A stretch of 64,000 nt of DNA from Cohaesibacter sp. (GTDB lineage: Bacteria; Pseudomonadota; Alphaproteobacteria; Rhizobiales; Cohaesibacteraceae). Under the pieces are notes generated by a model that saw nothing but the letters and a program-made list of their open reading frames with translations, searched no databases and was not told the DNA's origin. The position numbers were made by a program, and so were the translations under genes. Location of the stretch: positions 21,233 through 85,232 of the forward strand of contig JAOXSG010000131.1 of the NCBI GenBank assembly GCA_025800105.1, given 5' to 3'. Positions 18,273 through 28,549 of this stretch are shown in pieces; the first letter of the stretch is position 1; each line of letters begins with the position of its first letter.

Positions 18273-19034
18273 TTATTCGATGATCATATTGTTGAGCATT
18301 TTTTGCGTTGTTGCGTCAATTTCGCGCCAGTTTTCCAGCATGGTCATGCGAAAGCGATAGCTGGCTTGCAGACCGTTTTTTAGCAAAATTTCGCGCAGGC
18401 AAATGGTTGGCACCTGCTCTTGTGGTTGGAAACAGCGCACGACATAGGGTGGATTTTCATCTGGTTTGAAATAGACAATTTCGCCCGCATAGCTTGATGT
18501 TTCATCCATTTTGAAGCCAATCAGGCCCGCCGCTCCCTGTTGTGGGCTGCCAATGAAATGCTGGCTATAGACAGAATAAAGACGTTCTGACGAGGAAATG
18601 TGTTTTTGGGGGCTGGAGAGGCGCACAAAGACCAGTTTTGACATGTCGGATATGTCTGTGAAAGCCAGCTGATTGTCCAGATTATAGCCTTGCAGACTTG
18701 GCCAGTGAAAAAACAGATCAAGACTGTTTTGGGGTTCACTGGTGCGTTGGCTATCCTGGCGGATCATATTTTGCGGCATGACGAGGCTTTCGCCCACCAG
18801 ATTGATGATGATTGGGTCGGTGTTGCTTGTATAGGTGTTGTGGCCGAGCAGGCCATCGCTATGGCGGAACAGGCGGCTGGCGATGAATAGAATGCTAATC
18901 GCGATAAGGCCAAAGACGAGGATGAAAAAGATCCATCTATGGGGAGGCTGGGGATCTCTCAATCCATTCGTCATTGATTGCTGGTCCTGTCTGATTTTAT
19001 TGCGTCTGATTTGTTCGGTGCTGATTGCTGACAT
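18273..19034 (-). CDS. Hypothetical membrane-anchored protein
   Basis: 253-aa ORF with one N-terminal TM helix (WIFFILVFGLIAISILFIASRLF). No family recognised. Confidence 0.6.
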   Translation of the reverse strand: MSAISTEQIRRNKIRQDQQSMTNGLRDPQPPHRWIFFILVFGLIAISILFIASRLFRHSDGLLGHNTYTSNTDPIIINLVGESLVMPQNMIRQDSQRTSEPQNSLDLFFHWPSLQGYNLDNQLAFTDISDMSKLVFVRLSSPQKHISSSERLYSVYSQHFIGSPQQGAAGLIGFKMDETSSYAGEIVYFKPDENPPYVVRCFQPQEQVPTICLREILLKNGLQASYRFRMTMLENWREIDATTQKMLNNMIIE

Positions 19035-19182
19035 GTCTGAGCCAGATCCGCCCCATCATTCTCTTTTCTAGTCTTAACAGAAAGTGAATGAAATGGCATA
19101 GCCTTTGCATTTTATCCAAATATAGACTTGCTTGTGTCAGTTTGGCACAGATGTCCGCCTTGTAATGCGTGAAGGACAGAAA

Positions 19183-19512
19183 ATGGGACAGGATATGTTT
19201 GCTTTTGTGTATGCCAGTTGTATCGGCTTTGTATGTGCCGGTATTTTGGGGAGCTTTTATCAGCTGATTTCTGCGCGTCCGGTCCGTTTTGTGGTGTCGG
19301 TTGAAAGCTGGCTCAGCGCTTTTGCGTCCATTCTGCTTTGTGTATTTGCCGGGCCCTTTATCATTATGCGCAATGCTTTGCGGGGCCGCAGGATTGAGCA
19401 TCGTCCCATTGGTTGGCTGTTTGGGTCTTCTGCGATTGCTGGTGTCTGGAGTGCCTGTTCCGGTATCCTTGTTCTCAATGTGATTCTGGCAGCGCTGAAT
19501 ATTGTTGGATGA
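19183..19512 (+). CDS. Small hypothetical membrane protein
   Basis: MGQDMFAFVYASCIGFVCAGILGSFYQLIS, several TM segments. Confidence 0.65.
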   Translation: MGQDMFAFVYASCIGFVCAGILGSFYQLISARPVRFVVSVESWLSAFASILLCVFAGPFIIMRNALRGRRIEHRPIGWLFGSSAIAGVWSACSGILVLNVILAALNIVG

Positions 19513-19544
19513 TGGACAGGGTGTGAAGAAGAGGGGGACGTGTC

Positions 19545-20087
19545 ATGGCTTTGTATCAATTGGATGGGGAAGTGCCACATTTGGCAAAAGATGGTCAATG
19601 TTGGGTTGCGCCAACGGCCAGCCTGATTGGCAAGGTGGTGCTTGAGGTTGATGCCAGTGTCTGGTTTGGTGCTGTGTTGCGCGGGGATAATGAAGTGCTG
19701 CATATCGGGCAGCGCAGCAATATTCAAGAAGGCTGCACCTTGCATACGGATATGGGCTATCCTTTGACAATCGGGCAGGATTGCACGATAGGACATAATG
19801 TCATCCTGCATGGGTGTGAAATTGGTGATAATACGCTGATTGGTATGGGGGCGGTTGTCCTGAATGGTGCCAAAATTGGCAAAAATTGCCTGATTGGCGC
19901 CAAGGCTCTGATCCCGGAAGGCAAAGTCATCCCGGATAATTCTCTTGTTATGGGGATGCCGGGCAAGGTGGTGCGTGACTTGGATGAGGATGCCATTAAG
20001 GGCTTGACCAAATCTGCCGCGCATTATGTTGAGAATTGGCAACGATATGCCAAAGGCCTTGTCAGGATTGAGGAGGCTGGGTCCTAG
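19545..20087 (+). CDS. Gamma carbonic anhydrase-family protein
   Basis: Hexapeptide repeats: [93 protein letters not shown]. Confidence 0.93.
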   Translation: MALYQLDGEVPHLAKDGQCWVAPTASLIGKVVLEVDASVWFGAVLRGDNEVLHIGQRSNIQEGCTLHTDMGYPLTIGQDCTIGHNVILHGCEIGDNTLIGMGAVVLNGAKIGKNCLIGAKALIPEGKVIPDNSLVMGMPGKVVRDLDEDAIKGLTKSAAHYVENWQRYAKGLVRIEEAGS

Positions 20088-20261
20088 TGGGGGCCTTTAT
20101 TTTCTCATATGAGAGTATGAGAAAGGGAGCGGGCCAGTCGTGGGGACGACTGGCCCTATGACCTGACAATAACGGACGGGTTATGGGACATGTCAGGCCA
20201 ATCCTGAAAGCGAGCTGTGCTTTAGGAGAAAGGTGACACCCAAAAGAGGGTGTTGGGGATG

Positions 20262-20870
20262 TTAACGCAGGGCAAGCGTTGTGCGATTGTCCTTGATGCT
20301 GGTCCAGCTGGACGGATTGAGGCTGGCCTGACGCTTGATATAGCGGTATGGAGTTTTATTCCAAGGCAGAATGCGTGGGTCCTGATTGTCCAAAATCAGA
20401 TCTCCGCGGTCTGTGCGCACGGTCAAAACCGCATGGCCCGTGCCATTTGCCTGTTTTACAACTGTCATAAGCAAGGCTGTTTCTGGCCATCCTGCATTGA
20501 TCAGGATGCGACGTTTCAACAGGGCATAATCTTCGCAATCGCCTGCTGCGCCGGGATATGTCCAGAATTCTTCTCTTTTATATTGTTCCTGATCTGTGAC
20601 AGGGCGAATGGTTTGGTTGACGTGACCATTGATATTGATCAGCTGGGACCAATTGTCCTGTGTGAGTTTGATCGCACGATCCTGATGATAGATGGTGCCG
20701 CATTCTGCCGGATTGTTGCGGCAAAAATTGACATGACCGATTGGCGCTGATGTTTGATGGCCGACTTGCATAAATTCTGCATAGCCTTTTGACATCGCCT
20801 CTGTTGAGAAGCTGCCTGCCGTAGTGATGATGCCCAATGCAATGGCAATATTTGCGAATACTTTTTTCAT
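20262..20870 (-). CDS. Transglutaminase-like cysteine peptidase (BTLCP family), exported
   Basis: Signal peptide; EEFWTYPGAAGDCEDYALLKRRILINAGWPETALLMTVVKQANGTGHAVLTVRTDRGDLILDNQDPRILPW (Cys/His/Asp triad). Confidence 0.9.
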   Translation of the reverse strand: MKKVFANIAIALGIITTAGSFSTEAMSKGYAEFMQVGHQTSAPIGHVNFCRNNPAECGTIYHQDRAIKLTQDNWSQLININGHVNQTIRPVTDQEQYKREEFWTYPGAAGDCEDYALLKRRILINAGWPETALLMTVVKQANGTGHAVLTVRTDRGDLILDNQDPRILPWNKTPYRYIKRQASLNPSSWTSIKDNRTTLALR

Positions 20871-21534
20871 GTCCGTCTCCCGTTGTCCTTGGGAGATTTA
20901 TAGAAGTATCCGATTGAATTTATTCAAATATTGGCGGTGTAATTTTAATATAATTTTCTGGAAATTATAGAATATATCTATTTTTATTTGTATTTATTTT
21001 TGTTTTTATTTGAATAAAAATTCATTTTACTTAATTTCAAATTGTGTTTTATTTTGATATTGATTTGACTGAAATCTGTTTCAAATTTTAGCCAAGTTTG
21101 AACGATCTGCTCTGAGCGGCAGATTACCGGGCTTTTTCTTGTGATTTGAAGGGGTGAGGTTTTTGTTTTGGCGATGCTTTATCGGTTTCACAAGGCCAAT
21201 AAAGTGGGGGCGCATGGGTAAGATGTAAGAGCCTGTTGGATCTTTCCTTGCGCTGGATATGCTTTTTGTTGCTTCTTGAGAGGGACTTGCGCTGCTCAAA
21301 AGCCATTTTCAGGGGCACAAAAAAAGTCAAAAAAAATGATTTTTTTGATGTGAATAGGGATCGATATGGGGATTATGCGCAAGTCTTGGGGCTTGATGTG
21401 CTGAGAGCGGGGCCCAATCTCTCGCCTTTAGAGCGTTTTTTATACGCTTATTGGGGCTCGAACACTCTTACTTAGGTTGATGCGTCCAAGTGGTGGCTCG
21501 AGCCTTGCGCTTTTTCTTGTTTGAAGATGGTCAA

Positions 21535-22269
21535 TCAGCTTAGATTGTGGTCGATATTTTCATCGTGCTGGACAGCTGCAAATTCGATGGCCAGACCATC
21601 TTCCAGATGTCTGACAACTTGCGCCTGAATTTTGCCGATTGTGATGCGTTTGCCAATGGCCGGGCGGACTTTTGTTTTCAAGGCTGCGCCAGATAGAGAC
21701 AAGTCGAGAACGCGGCACATATGTTCGCTGCCGTCATCCATGACGAGTTTGGTGATTGGGTTTTTTGGGGTGCGGCGCTCATGACGGCGATCTTCGGGCA
21801 GATTCAAAATATGCCGGTTTGCGAGCCATGTCAGCTGGGAGGCCAATTTATCGCGTTTGCGCAGGGTTGCATCCACTGCAACGGCAAAGCCGCCTTCTAT
21901 TTTGCGGACAATTTTGCCTTCAATGCGGCCAATATGATCAATATAGGCAATGATGCGTTCGCCAATTTCGCCTCGTACTGGGGCGATCATTGCCAATCCA
22001 CCTGGCGACATATTGATCACCTGACAAGGATATTCTTTTTTGTTTTCCAGCATGAAACGGCCAAGGAGATTGACCTGAACCCGTTGATGGTTCCGGCGTT
22101 CTGTAACCCGAGGCAAGACTGAATTTTGCAATACCGCTGACATGTCTGATTGGCAATCCCGAAAAAAGTTGGCCATATAGATGATATGGCATGACATTTC
22201 GTCAGGGCATCCTAGCTCTGTTATGGTTAACAAAGCCTTTTGACAATCAATCTGTTTGGAATTGTCCAA
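21535..22269 (-). CDS. Tandem PilZ-domain protein
   Basis: Two copies of RxxxR plus (D/N)xSxxG: ERRNHQRVQVN...INMSPGGLAMI and RRHERRTPKNP...LDLSLSGAALKT. Confidence 0.82.
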   Translation of the reverse strand: MDNSKQIDCQKALLTITELGCPDEMSCHIIYMANFFRDCQSDMSAVLQNSVLPRVTERRNHQRVQVNLLGRFMLENKKEYPCQVINMSPGGLAMIAPVRGEIGERIIAYIDHIGRIEGKIVRKIEGGFAVAVDATLRKRDKLASQLTWLANRHILNLPEDRRHERRTPKNPITKLVMDDGSEHMCRVLDLSLSGAALKTKVRPAIGKRITIGKIQAQVVRHLEDGLAIEFAAVQHDENIDHNLS

Positions 22270-22286
22270 ATATTATTGTCAGCAGC

Positions 22287-22928
22287 TCATGTTCCTTTGC
22301 CGCCGTCAAAGACCATCAGGTGCCCCACTCTTTTTTGTGGCATGGAGGCTGAGGAGGGGGCTAGAGAGCCGGTTGGCATGATATTTTGTCTGGCAGGCTC
22401 GGCTGTTTCTGGATTGCGCATGAAAGCAGGGCGCTCGTCAGGCCAGATCAGGCGCAAAGAGGTGACGCTTAAATCCTGCAAAGGCCAAATGCCGATCCAA
22501 TAGGGCATGTCCAGCGGGCTGGCTGCACCCAGAATGCGTGTTTTGGGCTGACCATAATGGCGCAAAGGCAGCAAAATGGTTTCAAATTGCAGGCTTTGGC
22601 CGCGCTCTGTTGTGCCTTCAAAGCCAATGACTGCGGCGGCTTCGTCATCTGCGACAGCGGTGAGCAGGATTTTGATGCTGGCCAGATCTTCCTTTTTCCA
22701 GAGATCAAGGAAATTGCGACCCTTTAACTCGCGGCAGAAGGAGCCACACAACCGGGTTCCGGCAAGGCGAAAGGTCTGGCTGTCTTCATCATTATATTCC
22801 AAAATGAAGGTATCGCCCAGAATGGCATGAATTTCAGCCGGATCAATATCGCTGCGTTCCGGTGCGGTACGGCCTCCGCGCAGACCATCCCAATATGTAT
22901 AGAGCTCTCGGGTCACCTGATGTTTCAT
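22287..22928 (-). CDS. PAS_5-type PAS-domain protein
   Basis: LYTYWDGLRGGRTAPERSDIDPAEIHAILGDTFILEYNDEDSQTFRLAGTRLCGSFCRELKGRNFLDLW. Confidence 0.82.
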   Translation of the reverse strand: MKHQVTRELYTYWDGLRGGRTAPERSDIDPAEIHAILGDTFILEYNDEDSQTFRLAGTRLCGSFCRELKGRNFLDLWKKEDLASIKILLTAVADDEAAAVIGFEGTTERGQSLQFETILLPLRHYGQPKTRILGAASPLDMPYWIGIWPLQDLSVTSLRLIWPDERPAFMRNPETAEPARQNIMPTGSLAPSSASMPQKRVGHLMVFDGGKGT

Positions 22929-23498
22929 TGTTGATCTCTTTTTCGCATATTGTCCCATTTTCTGTCTCAGACTGGGACAATGAAGGCCATAATGTCTGTT
23001 TGTCTTTTTGAGTTGCAGACTTTGTGCCAGTTTCAAGAGAGGGCAGGTGCATTGAGGCGTTAACCTTTCGACTTTCTATAAAGGGGAATAGGGGCCTTAT
23101 TTTATTGGTTAAACGATCTGTTTGGCTGGTGTCTCGTGTTGACGCTGTTAACCTTAATATTGCTTTACGCTTGTTTGATGGGGGCGGAGTGTGTAAACAA
23201 AGTCCTAACAGTTTCCACGCCGCAACATCGGACTCCTAAAAGATTTTGCGGCGCGGCTCTTCAAACCTTTCCCGACGGAGTGCGGGAGGCGTCAGCCATC
23301 TGATTTGATCCGTTAGAGATCGAACAGGTGGCTTTTTTTTGCCTTTTTGCTTGGGTTCGTTATGGGAAAATATGTGAGGCGCAGACTCTTTGCGTCTTTT
23401 GATTTGTTGTCCTCTTGATGAAAGTTTCTTTACTTCCAATATGAGAGAATGGCGGACAATGACAAAAATTAGCGGGTCTGGGGTGAAGGAGACAGAGA

Positions 23499-24272
23499 AT
23501 GGTGCAGTTTGGCAAGAATGGTGGATCCTGGAATATGCCAGATGGTCGTCCTCCCTATAGAGAGCCGATGTTCAATTTGCCGCAACCCATTATGGTGTTG
23601 GGTGGCTTGATGATTGCCATTCATGTTGTGCGGGAATTTTTTCTGTCTGATTTTCAGGCGGTTAGCATTTTGGCGACGTTTGCTTTCATTCCGGCGAAAG
23701 CAGGGGATATCTGGACCTTTGTAACCTATGCCTTTTTGCATGGTAGCTGGATGCATTTGATTTTGAATCTGGTCTGGATGGCAGCCTTTGCAACCGTTGT
23801 GTTGCGCCGGATCGGGACAGCGCGTTTTGCTGGCTTTTTTGTGGTGACCGCTGTTGCCGGGGCGGGGTTGCATTCTCTCTTTCATGCGGGAAGCGCGACG
23901 CCGCTGGTTGGTGTTTCTGCTGTTTTGTCGGGGGCTATGGCCGCGTCCGCGCGGTTTGCTTTCAGCGGTTATGGGTCTTGGAGTGATGCCTTGCAAGCCT
24001 CTCATCGTCAGCCTTGTCTGACTTTGCAGCAACTTCGCAACAATAAGCAGGCCATGGCTTTTTTGACGGTTTGGCTGGTGTTGAACCTGATTTTTGGTGT
24101 GCTGTCTTTGGGCGGTGGCGGATCTTCTATCGCATGGGAAGCGCATTTGGGTGGTTTTGTGGCCGGCTTGCTCTTGTTTCCCTATTTCGATTCTTTTTCG
24201 CAAGGTCCAAGAAAGCCATCTGAGCCAAAGCAGAAAAAGAAAGATCATCCGCATATTCGCGTGATTAAATAA
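23499..24272 (+). CDS. Rhomboid-family intramembrane serine protease
   Basis: FVTYAFLHGSWMHLILNLVWMAAF and ATPLVGVSAVLSGAMAA, C-terminal EAHLGGFVAGLLLF. Confidence 0.88.
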   Translation: MVQFGKNGGSWNMPDGRPPYREPMFNLPQPIMVLGGLMIAIHVVREFFLSDFQAVSILATFAFIPAKAGDIWTFVTYAFLHGSWMHLILNLVWMAAFATVVLRRIGTARFAGFFVVTAVAGAGLHSLFHAGSATPLVGVSAVLSGAMAASARFAFSGYGSWSDALQASHRQPCLTLQQLRNNKQAMAFLTVWLVLNLIFGVLSLGGGGSSIAWEAHLGGFVAGLLLFPYFDSFSQGPRKPSEPKQKKKDHPHIRVIK

Positions 24273-24580
24273 TGTCATATCTGTCTGGGGCTTTTGCTGC
24301 CTATGGTTCGCGGGTTGTGATGAAGGCGCGAGAGGCATGTGTTTATAGGAATTGGGGATTGTTTTTGTGGCTTTCTTCTGTTCTTTGCATCTTTCGTTCA
24401 GCATATGCGTTAGTTTTGCTTTGGCCTCTTGTCTTCTTTGCTAAATCGTCGCAGACTTTCTTTTAAAGGAGTGATCACGCTTTAAAGGCGCTGGTTACAG
24501 CTATATTTGAATGCAAGGGAAAAGACCTGCCATAGTCTTCTATTGGCTTTCCGTTGCAGATTGTATGAAGGAGGACGCCG

Positions 24581-25009
24581 ATGACTGTCGCAACAATTCT
24601 TGATCGTAAAGGCCGGGACGTTTTTACCCTAGCGCCAGATACTCCCATTGCCGAGATCGTGGATTTGCTATGCGAGAAGAAAATCGGTGTTGTTTTGTTG
24701 GCGCAAGATGGCAAATTGTGCGGCATTCTGTCTGAGCGTGATATTGTTGGCGCTTTGGCCAGTGGTGGGCAGGATGTTCTAAAACAACCTGCCTCTGCTT
24801 ATATGACATGTGACGTGATTTGCTGTGCTGAGAATGAGACCGTAGTTTCGGTGATGCAGCGCATGACTGCCGGTCATTTTCGCCATATGCCGGTTTTGGA
24901 AAATGGGGCTTTGATCGGTCTGATTTCCATTGGTGATGTGGTCAAACATCGCATTGAGCAGACAGAGAAAGAAGCCGCCGATATGCGCGCCTATATTGCT
25001 GCGGGATAA
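24581..25009 (+). CDS. CBS-domain protein
   Basis: Two CBS units: LAPDTPIAEIVDLLCEKKIGVVLLAQDGKLCGILSERDIV and CAENETVVSVMQRMTAGHFRHMPVLENGALIGLISIGDVVK. Confidence 0.92.
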   Translation: MTVATILDRKGRDVFTLAPDTPIAEIVDLLCEKKIGVVLLAQDGKLCGILSERDIVGALASGGQDVLKQPASAYMTCDVICCAENETVVSVMQRMTAGHFRHMPVLENGALIGLISIGDVVKHRIEQTEKEAADMRAYIAAG

Positions 25010-25041
25010 ATTCCCGTTTGCTCTATGTAAATGCTCTATAG

Positions 25042-25068
25042 AAAAGCAGGGTTTGGCCCTGCTTTTTT
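25042..25068. terminator. Intrinsic terminator
   Basis: AAAAGCAGGG-tttgg-CCCTGCTTTTTT. Confidence 0.85.
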
Positions 25069-25079
25069 ATATCAGGCAC

Positions 25080-26084
25080 TTATGCATGCATGTCTTTTGA
25101 GATTTCCTTGAAATCTTCTATGACTTTTTGAGTGGCAAGATAGCCAGCTTCAATTGCTTCTTGCGCGCGGTGAAATTCGAACATGCCGATTTGGTGTACG
25201 CGCGGGCTGATCATGATGTCAGGCGGGTCGCCTGCCAATCGCGAGCGACTGATGCGGTCCTGAATGATGGTATAGGCATCAAACATAACCGAGGAAATGC
25301 CCGGTGTTTGATTGTTGCCAAAGAAGATGGATTTAAAGCCTGAAAAAGCGGTTGGTTGCGCTTGGATCGTTTCTTCCTCTTCACAAGGCTGGATCACTTC
25401 GTGCGGATCGTCAGCATTGGGAATGATTGAGCCGCGCCCAAAAGAGGCATCACTTAAATTCACCGCCAGCACAATGCGGGCGCCCATAGAGCGGGCCAGT
25501 GACACGGGCACCGGATTGACCAATGCTCCGTCTACCAGATGGCGGCCATTGACGGTGACAGGATTGAAGATGCCGGGCAGGGCATATGATGCCTGCATGG
25601 CAGTGACCAGATGACCGCGACGTAGCCAGATTTCATGTCCTGTTGCCAATTCTGTTGCCACAGCCATAAAGGGCATTGGCAGATCTTCGATTGTGGCATC
25701 TTCCAGATAGCGATGGAGCAGGCGGGTGAGGCGGGAGCCATTGATCAGGCTTTTGCCCGAAAAATTGACATCCAGCAGGCCTAATAAGCGGCGCGGCGTG
25801 AGGCTGTTGGCAAATTCTTCCAATCTGTCCAGATGCCCTGCGGCATAGCAGCCGCCAACCACTGCGCCAATGGATGTGCCGGTAATGATGTCCGGTTTTA
25901 TGCCTGCTTCTTGCAGGGCATGGAGAACGCCAATATGAGACCAGCCTTTTGCTGCGCCACCGCCTAAGGCAAGTCCGATGCTGGCCTTGGGTGTGCAAGG
26001 GGCTGGGTGCATTTGTTCGGTTGTGTTTTGATCATTCTCATTTTTTGAGGTGGGTGAGAAATAATCAAGAACATGGGCCAACAT
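25080..26084 (-). CDS. Patatin-like phospholipase-family protein
   Basis: GLALGGGAAKGWSHIGVLHALQEAGIKPDIITGTSIGAVVGGCYAAG (GxSxG) and LVDGALVNPVPVSLARSMGA (DGA). Confidence 0.93.
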   Translation of the reverse strand: MLAHVLDYFSPTSKNENDQNTTEQMHPAPCTPKASIGLALGGGAAKGWSHIGVLHALQEAGIKPDIITGTSIGAVVGGCYAAGHLDRLEEFANSLTPRRLLGLLDVNFSGKSLINGSRLTRLLHRYLEDATIEDLPMPFMAVATELATGHEIWLRRGHLVTAMQASYALPGIFNPVTVNGRHLVDGALVNPVPVSLARSMGARIVLAVNLSDASFGRGSIIPNADDPHEVIQPCEEEETIQAQPTAFSGFKSIFFGNNQTPGISSVMFDAYTIIQDRISRSRLAGDPPDIMISPRVHQIGMFEFHRAQEAIEAGYLATQKVIEDFKEISKDMHA

Positions 26085-26210
26085 GGCGATCTCCTTTCAC
26101 CTTTCAGGATAGGAGATTTGATTTCTTAAACCATTAACAATTGCATTTTTTTCGTCACTTTGATGTGACGGAGAGGTGAGGGACTTGCTGAGGCTCGTAT
26201 CAAGCTTTTG

Positions 26211-26684
26211 CTATTCATAGACTTTTTTAGGGTCGAACAGCGGACTGTCTTCTTTGAAGCTCAGGGTTGTGGTGCCGTCTTTTTGTGTGGCAGCACGATA
26301 AAAGCAGGATTTGAAGCCCTGATGGCAATTGGCGGTGGCGCCGCGTGTGCGGACCTTGAGCCAGATGGCATCCTGATCGCAATCTGTGCGTATTTCTATC
26401 ACATCCTGCACATTGCCGCTGGTGGCGCCCTTGTGCCAGAGTTCTTGGCGAGAGCGGCTCCAATAATGGGCTTCTTTTGTGTTAAGGGTCAGTTGCAGGC
26501 TTTGCGCATTCATATAGGCAAACATCACCACATCCCCGCTATCAGCATCGCTGACAATGGCCGGGATCAGTCCGTTTGCGTCAAATTTGGGCAGGAAATG
26601 TGTGCCCAATTCGATTTCGTCTTTGCTGCTTTGAGCTTGGCTTTCGAAGGGCACACACATGATTCCATTCTTTTCCTGTCTCAC
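26211..26684 (-). CDS. hisI: Phosphoribosyl-AMP cyclohydrolase
   Basis: VVMFAYMNAQSLQLTLNTKEAHYWSRSRQELWHKGATSGNVQDVIEIRTDCDQDAIWLKV. Confidence 0.93.
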   Translation of the reverse strand: MRQEKNGIMCVPFESQAQSSKDEIELGTHFLPKFDANGLIPAIVSDADSGDVVMFAYMNAQSLQLTLNTKEAHYWSRSRQELWHKGATSGNVQDVIEIRTDCDQDAIWLKVRTRGATANCHQGFKSCFYRAATQKDGTTTLSFKEDSPLFDPKKVYE

Positions 26685-26715
26685 GCACGCTTTGAAGCGA
26701 AGGATCAGGGCGCGA

Positions 26716-27351
26716 TTAGCGCACCCCGATCAGGGTCATGAAACGGTCTTGTTTTGTCTGATCTTCTTCAAACACACCGGTGAAAGTGGTGGTGACGGTT
26801 GAAACACCCTTTTTCTGGACGCCGCGCATGGACATGCACATATGCTCTGCTTCCATGACCAGGGCAATGCCGCGCGGATTGAGGGTCTTTTCAATCACCT
26901 CGATGATTTGCGCGGTCAGGGTTTCCTGTGTTTGCAGACGGCGGGCATAAGTATCGATCACCCGTGCCAGTTTGGATAGCCCGACAACCCCATCGGAGGG
27001 GTAATAAGCGATATGGGCCTTGCCGAAGAAGGGCACCATGTGATGCTCGCAAGCAGAGAAAAATTCTACATCGCGCAGCAAAACCATATCCTTATAGCCG
27101 TTCACCTCTTTAAAGGTGCGTTGTAATGGCACGACCGGATCTTCGTTATAGCCTCTGTAAAGCTCCTGATAGGCTTTGACAAAGCGTGCCGGGGTGTCCT
27201 GCAAGCCTTCGCGGCTTGGGTCTTCTCCGATCCATTCAATCAGGGTGCGAACGGCAGCTTCCGCGTCCTGCCGGGATGGGCGTTTCTTTTCTGTCACAGT
27301 CTGTCCCTGAACCGGCTGATCGGCGGTCTGTGTTGTAATGATTGTGTCCAT
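26716..27351 (-). CDS. folE: GTP cyclohydrolase I
   Basis: [71 protein letters not shown]. Confidence 0.95.
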   Translation of the reverse strand: MDTIITTQTADQPVQGQTVTEKKRPSRQDAEAAVRTLIEWIGEDPSREGLQDTPARFVKAYQELYRGYNEDPVVPLQRTFKEVNGYKDMVLLRDVEFFSACEHHMVPFFGKAHIAYYPSDGVVGLSKLARVIDTYARRLQTQETLTAQIIEVIEKTLNPRGIALVMEAEHMCMSMRGVQKKGVSTVTTTFTGVFEEDQTKQDRFMTLIGVR

Positions 27352-27692
27352 GACCGAGCAAAGCTCCTTCATTGTTCCCGCTGGCTGCGGTTGTTACGCG
27401 TATGGCGTACAAAATTTCCACCAAATGGGTATCCCGCTCAGTTTGTCAAAGCCATTCTGAAAGCTTCCTCAAACAAACGGGATGCGACATCTTGCACGTT
27501 TTTGGCTGTTTGTCAGTAGCAAAAAACTGATTATCATCATGTAATGTTATATCGTTACTCTTTTGTCGGTTTTGTTCAAATGGAATTTATTGCAAAGGGC
27601 TATGATAACCTTGTTTCTCTTCCCATATAAGGGTTATAGGGAAGATTGACAGCTTTGGATGAATAAGACACAGCAAAACAGGCGTAATTTCT

Positions 27693-28130
27693 ATGTTGGA
27701 TGCCATCTATAATAAGAAAATTCTGGAATTTGCGGGCAATATAGAACGCCTTGAGCGATTGGACAATCCTCAGGCCTCTGCCCGTGCGCATAGCAAATTA
27801 TGCGGGTCTACCATTGATGTGGATTTGATTATGCAAGATGGCAAAGTTGTGGATTTTGGTCACAAGGTCAATGCCTGTGCTTTGGGGCAGGCGGCGGCCA
27901 GCGTGATGGCGCGCAAAGTGATTGGGCAAGGTGGTGATGAGTTGCGTTCTATTCGCGCTGTCATGCATGCCATGCTTAAAGAGGGAGGTCCTGTTCCGCA
28001 AGGCTATTGGGAAGATCTGAAATATCTGGAGCCGGTCAAGGATTATCCTGCGCGCCATACGTCCAGCTTGCTGATTTTTGATGCCGTGGTGGATGCGGTT
28101 GAACAGATTGAGCGCAGTGGGGCGCAGTGA
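27693..28130 (+). CDS. Iron-sulfur cluster assembly scaffold protein, NifU/IscU-like
   Basis: NPQASARAHSKLCGSTIDVDLIMQDGKVVDFGHKVNACALGQAAASVMARKVIGQ, conserved Cys pattern. Confidence 0.85.
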   Translation: MLDAIYNKKILEFAGNIERLERLDNPQASARAHSKLCGSTIDVDLIMQDGKVVDFGHKVNACALGQAAASVMARKVIGQGGDELRSIRAVMHAMLKEGGPVPQGYWEDLKYLEPVKDYPARHTSSLLIFDAVVDAVEQIERSGAQ

Positions 28131-28133
28131 GTG

Positions 28134-28472
28134 ATGTTCGGGCCTTTCTTTCGGCTTTTGAGTTATTTGCATCCAAGAGTTTTGCCGCTTGGCCTGATCC
28201 GGTTTTACCAGCTTTTTATTTCGCCTTTTATCGGGCGCAATTGTCGCTATGGGCCGACTTGTTCCCATTATACAGCCGAGGCGATTGGACGATTTGGCCT
28301 TTGGGCCGGGGGCTGGATGGGGCTGGCGCGGATTGTACGCTGTCATCCTTGGGGACAGAGTGGCTTTGATCCGGTGCCGGAGCTGTTGCCTGAGGGATCA
28401 TGCTGGTATAAACCATGGTCTTACGGTTTTTGGACCGGGGATCATATTGATCCGGCCACACGGTTGGATTAG
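28134..28472 (+). CDS. yidD: Membrane protein insertion efficiency factor
   Basis: [63 protein letters not shown]. Confidence 0.93.
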   Translation: MFGPFFRLLSYLHPRVLPLGLIRFYQLFISPFIGRNCRYGPTCSHYTAEAIGRFGLWAGGWMGLARIVRCHPWGQSGFDPVPELLPEGSCWYKPWSYGFWTGDHIDPATRLD

Positions 28473-28549
28473 CTCCGGGTCAGAGGCCATATTTGATCGA
28501 AACACAAGCTTACCTGTGTTGTATGCAGGAGTTGAGCAGGAGGACCTTG

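Noticed and set aside
21440-21500. Possible tRNA-like segment (GGCTCGAAC near GGCTCGAGCC)
   Set aside because: No complete cloverleaf or CCA-proximal acceptor stem could be formed by eye; treated as palindromic intergenic sequence.
23236-23439. 67-aa Lys/Arg-rich minus-strand ORF with TTG start
   Set aside because: Weak start signal and no recognisable family; not enough support to call a gene.
23469-24404. 311-aa minus-strand ORF
   Set aside because: It lies antisense to a clear rhomboid protease gene, with low-complexity basic, Gln/His-rich composition typical of a shadow frame.
24272-24466. 64-aa ORF directly after the rhomboid gene
   Set aside because: Short, no family, and frame composition not convincing despite its close spacing.
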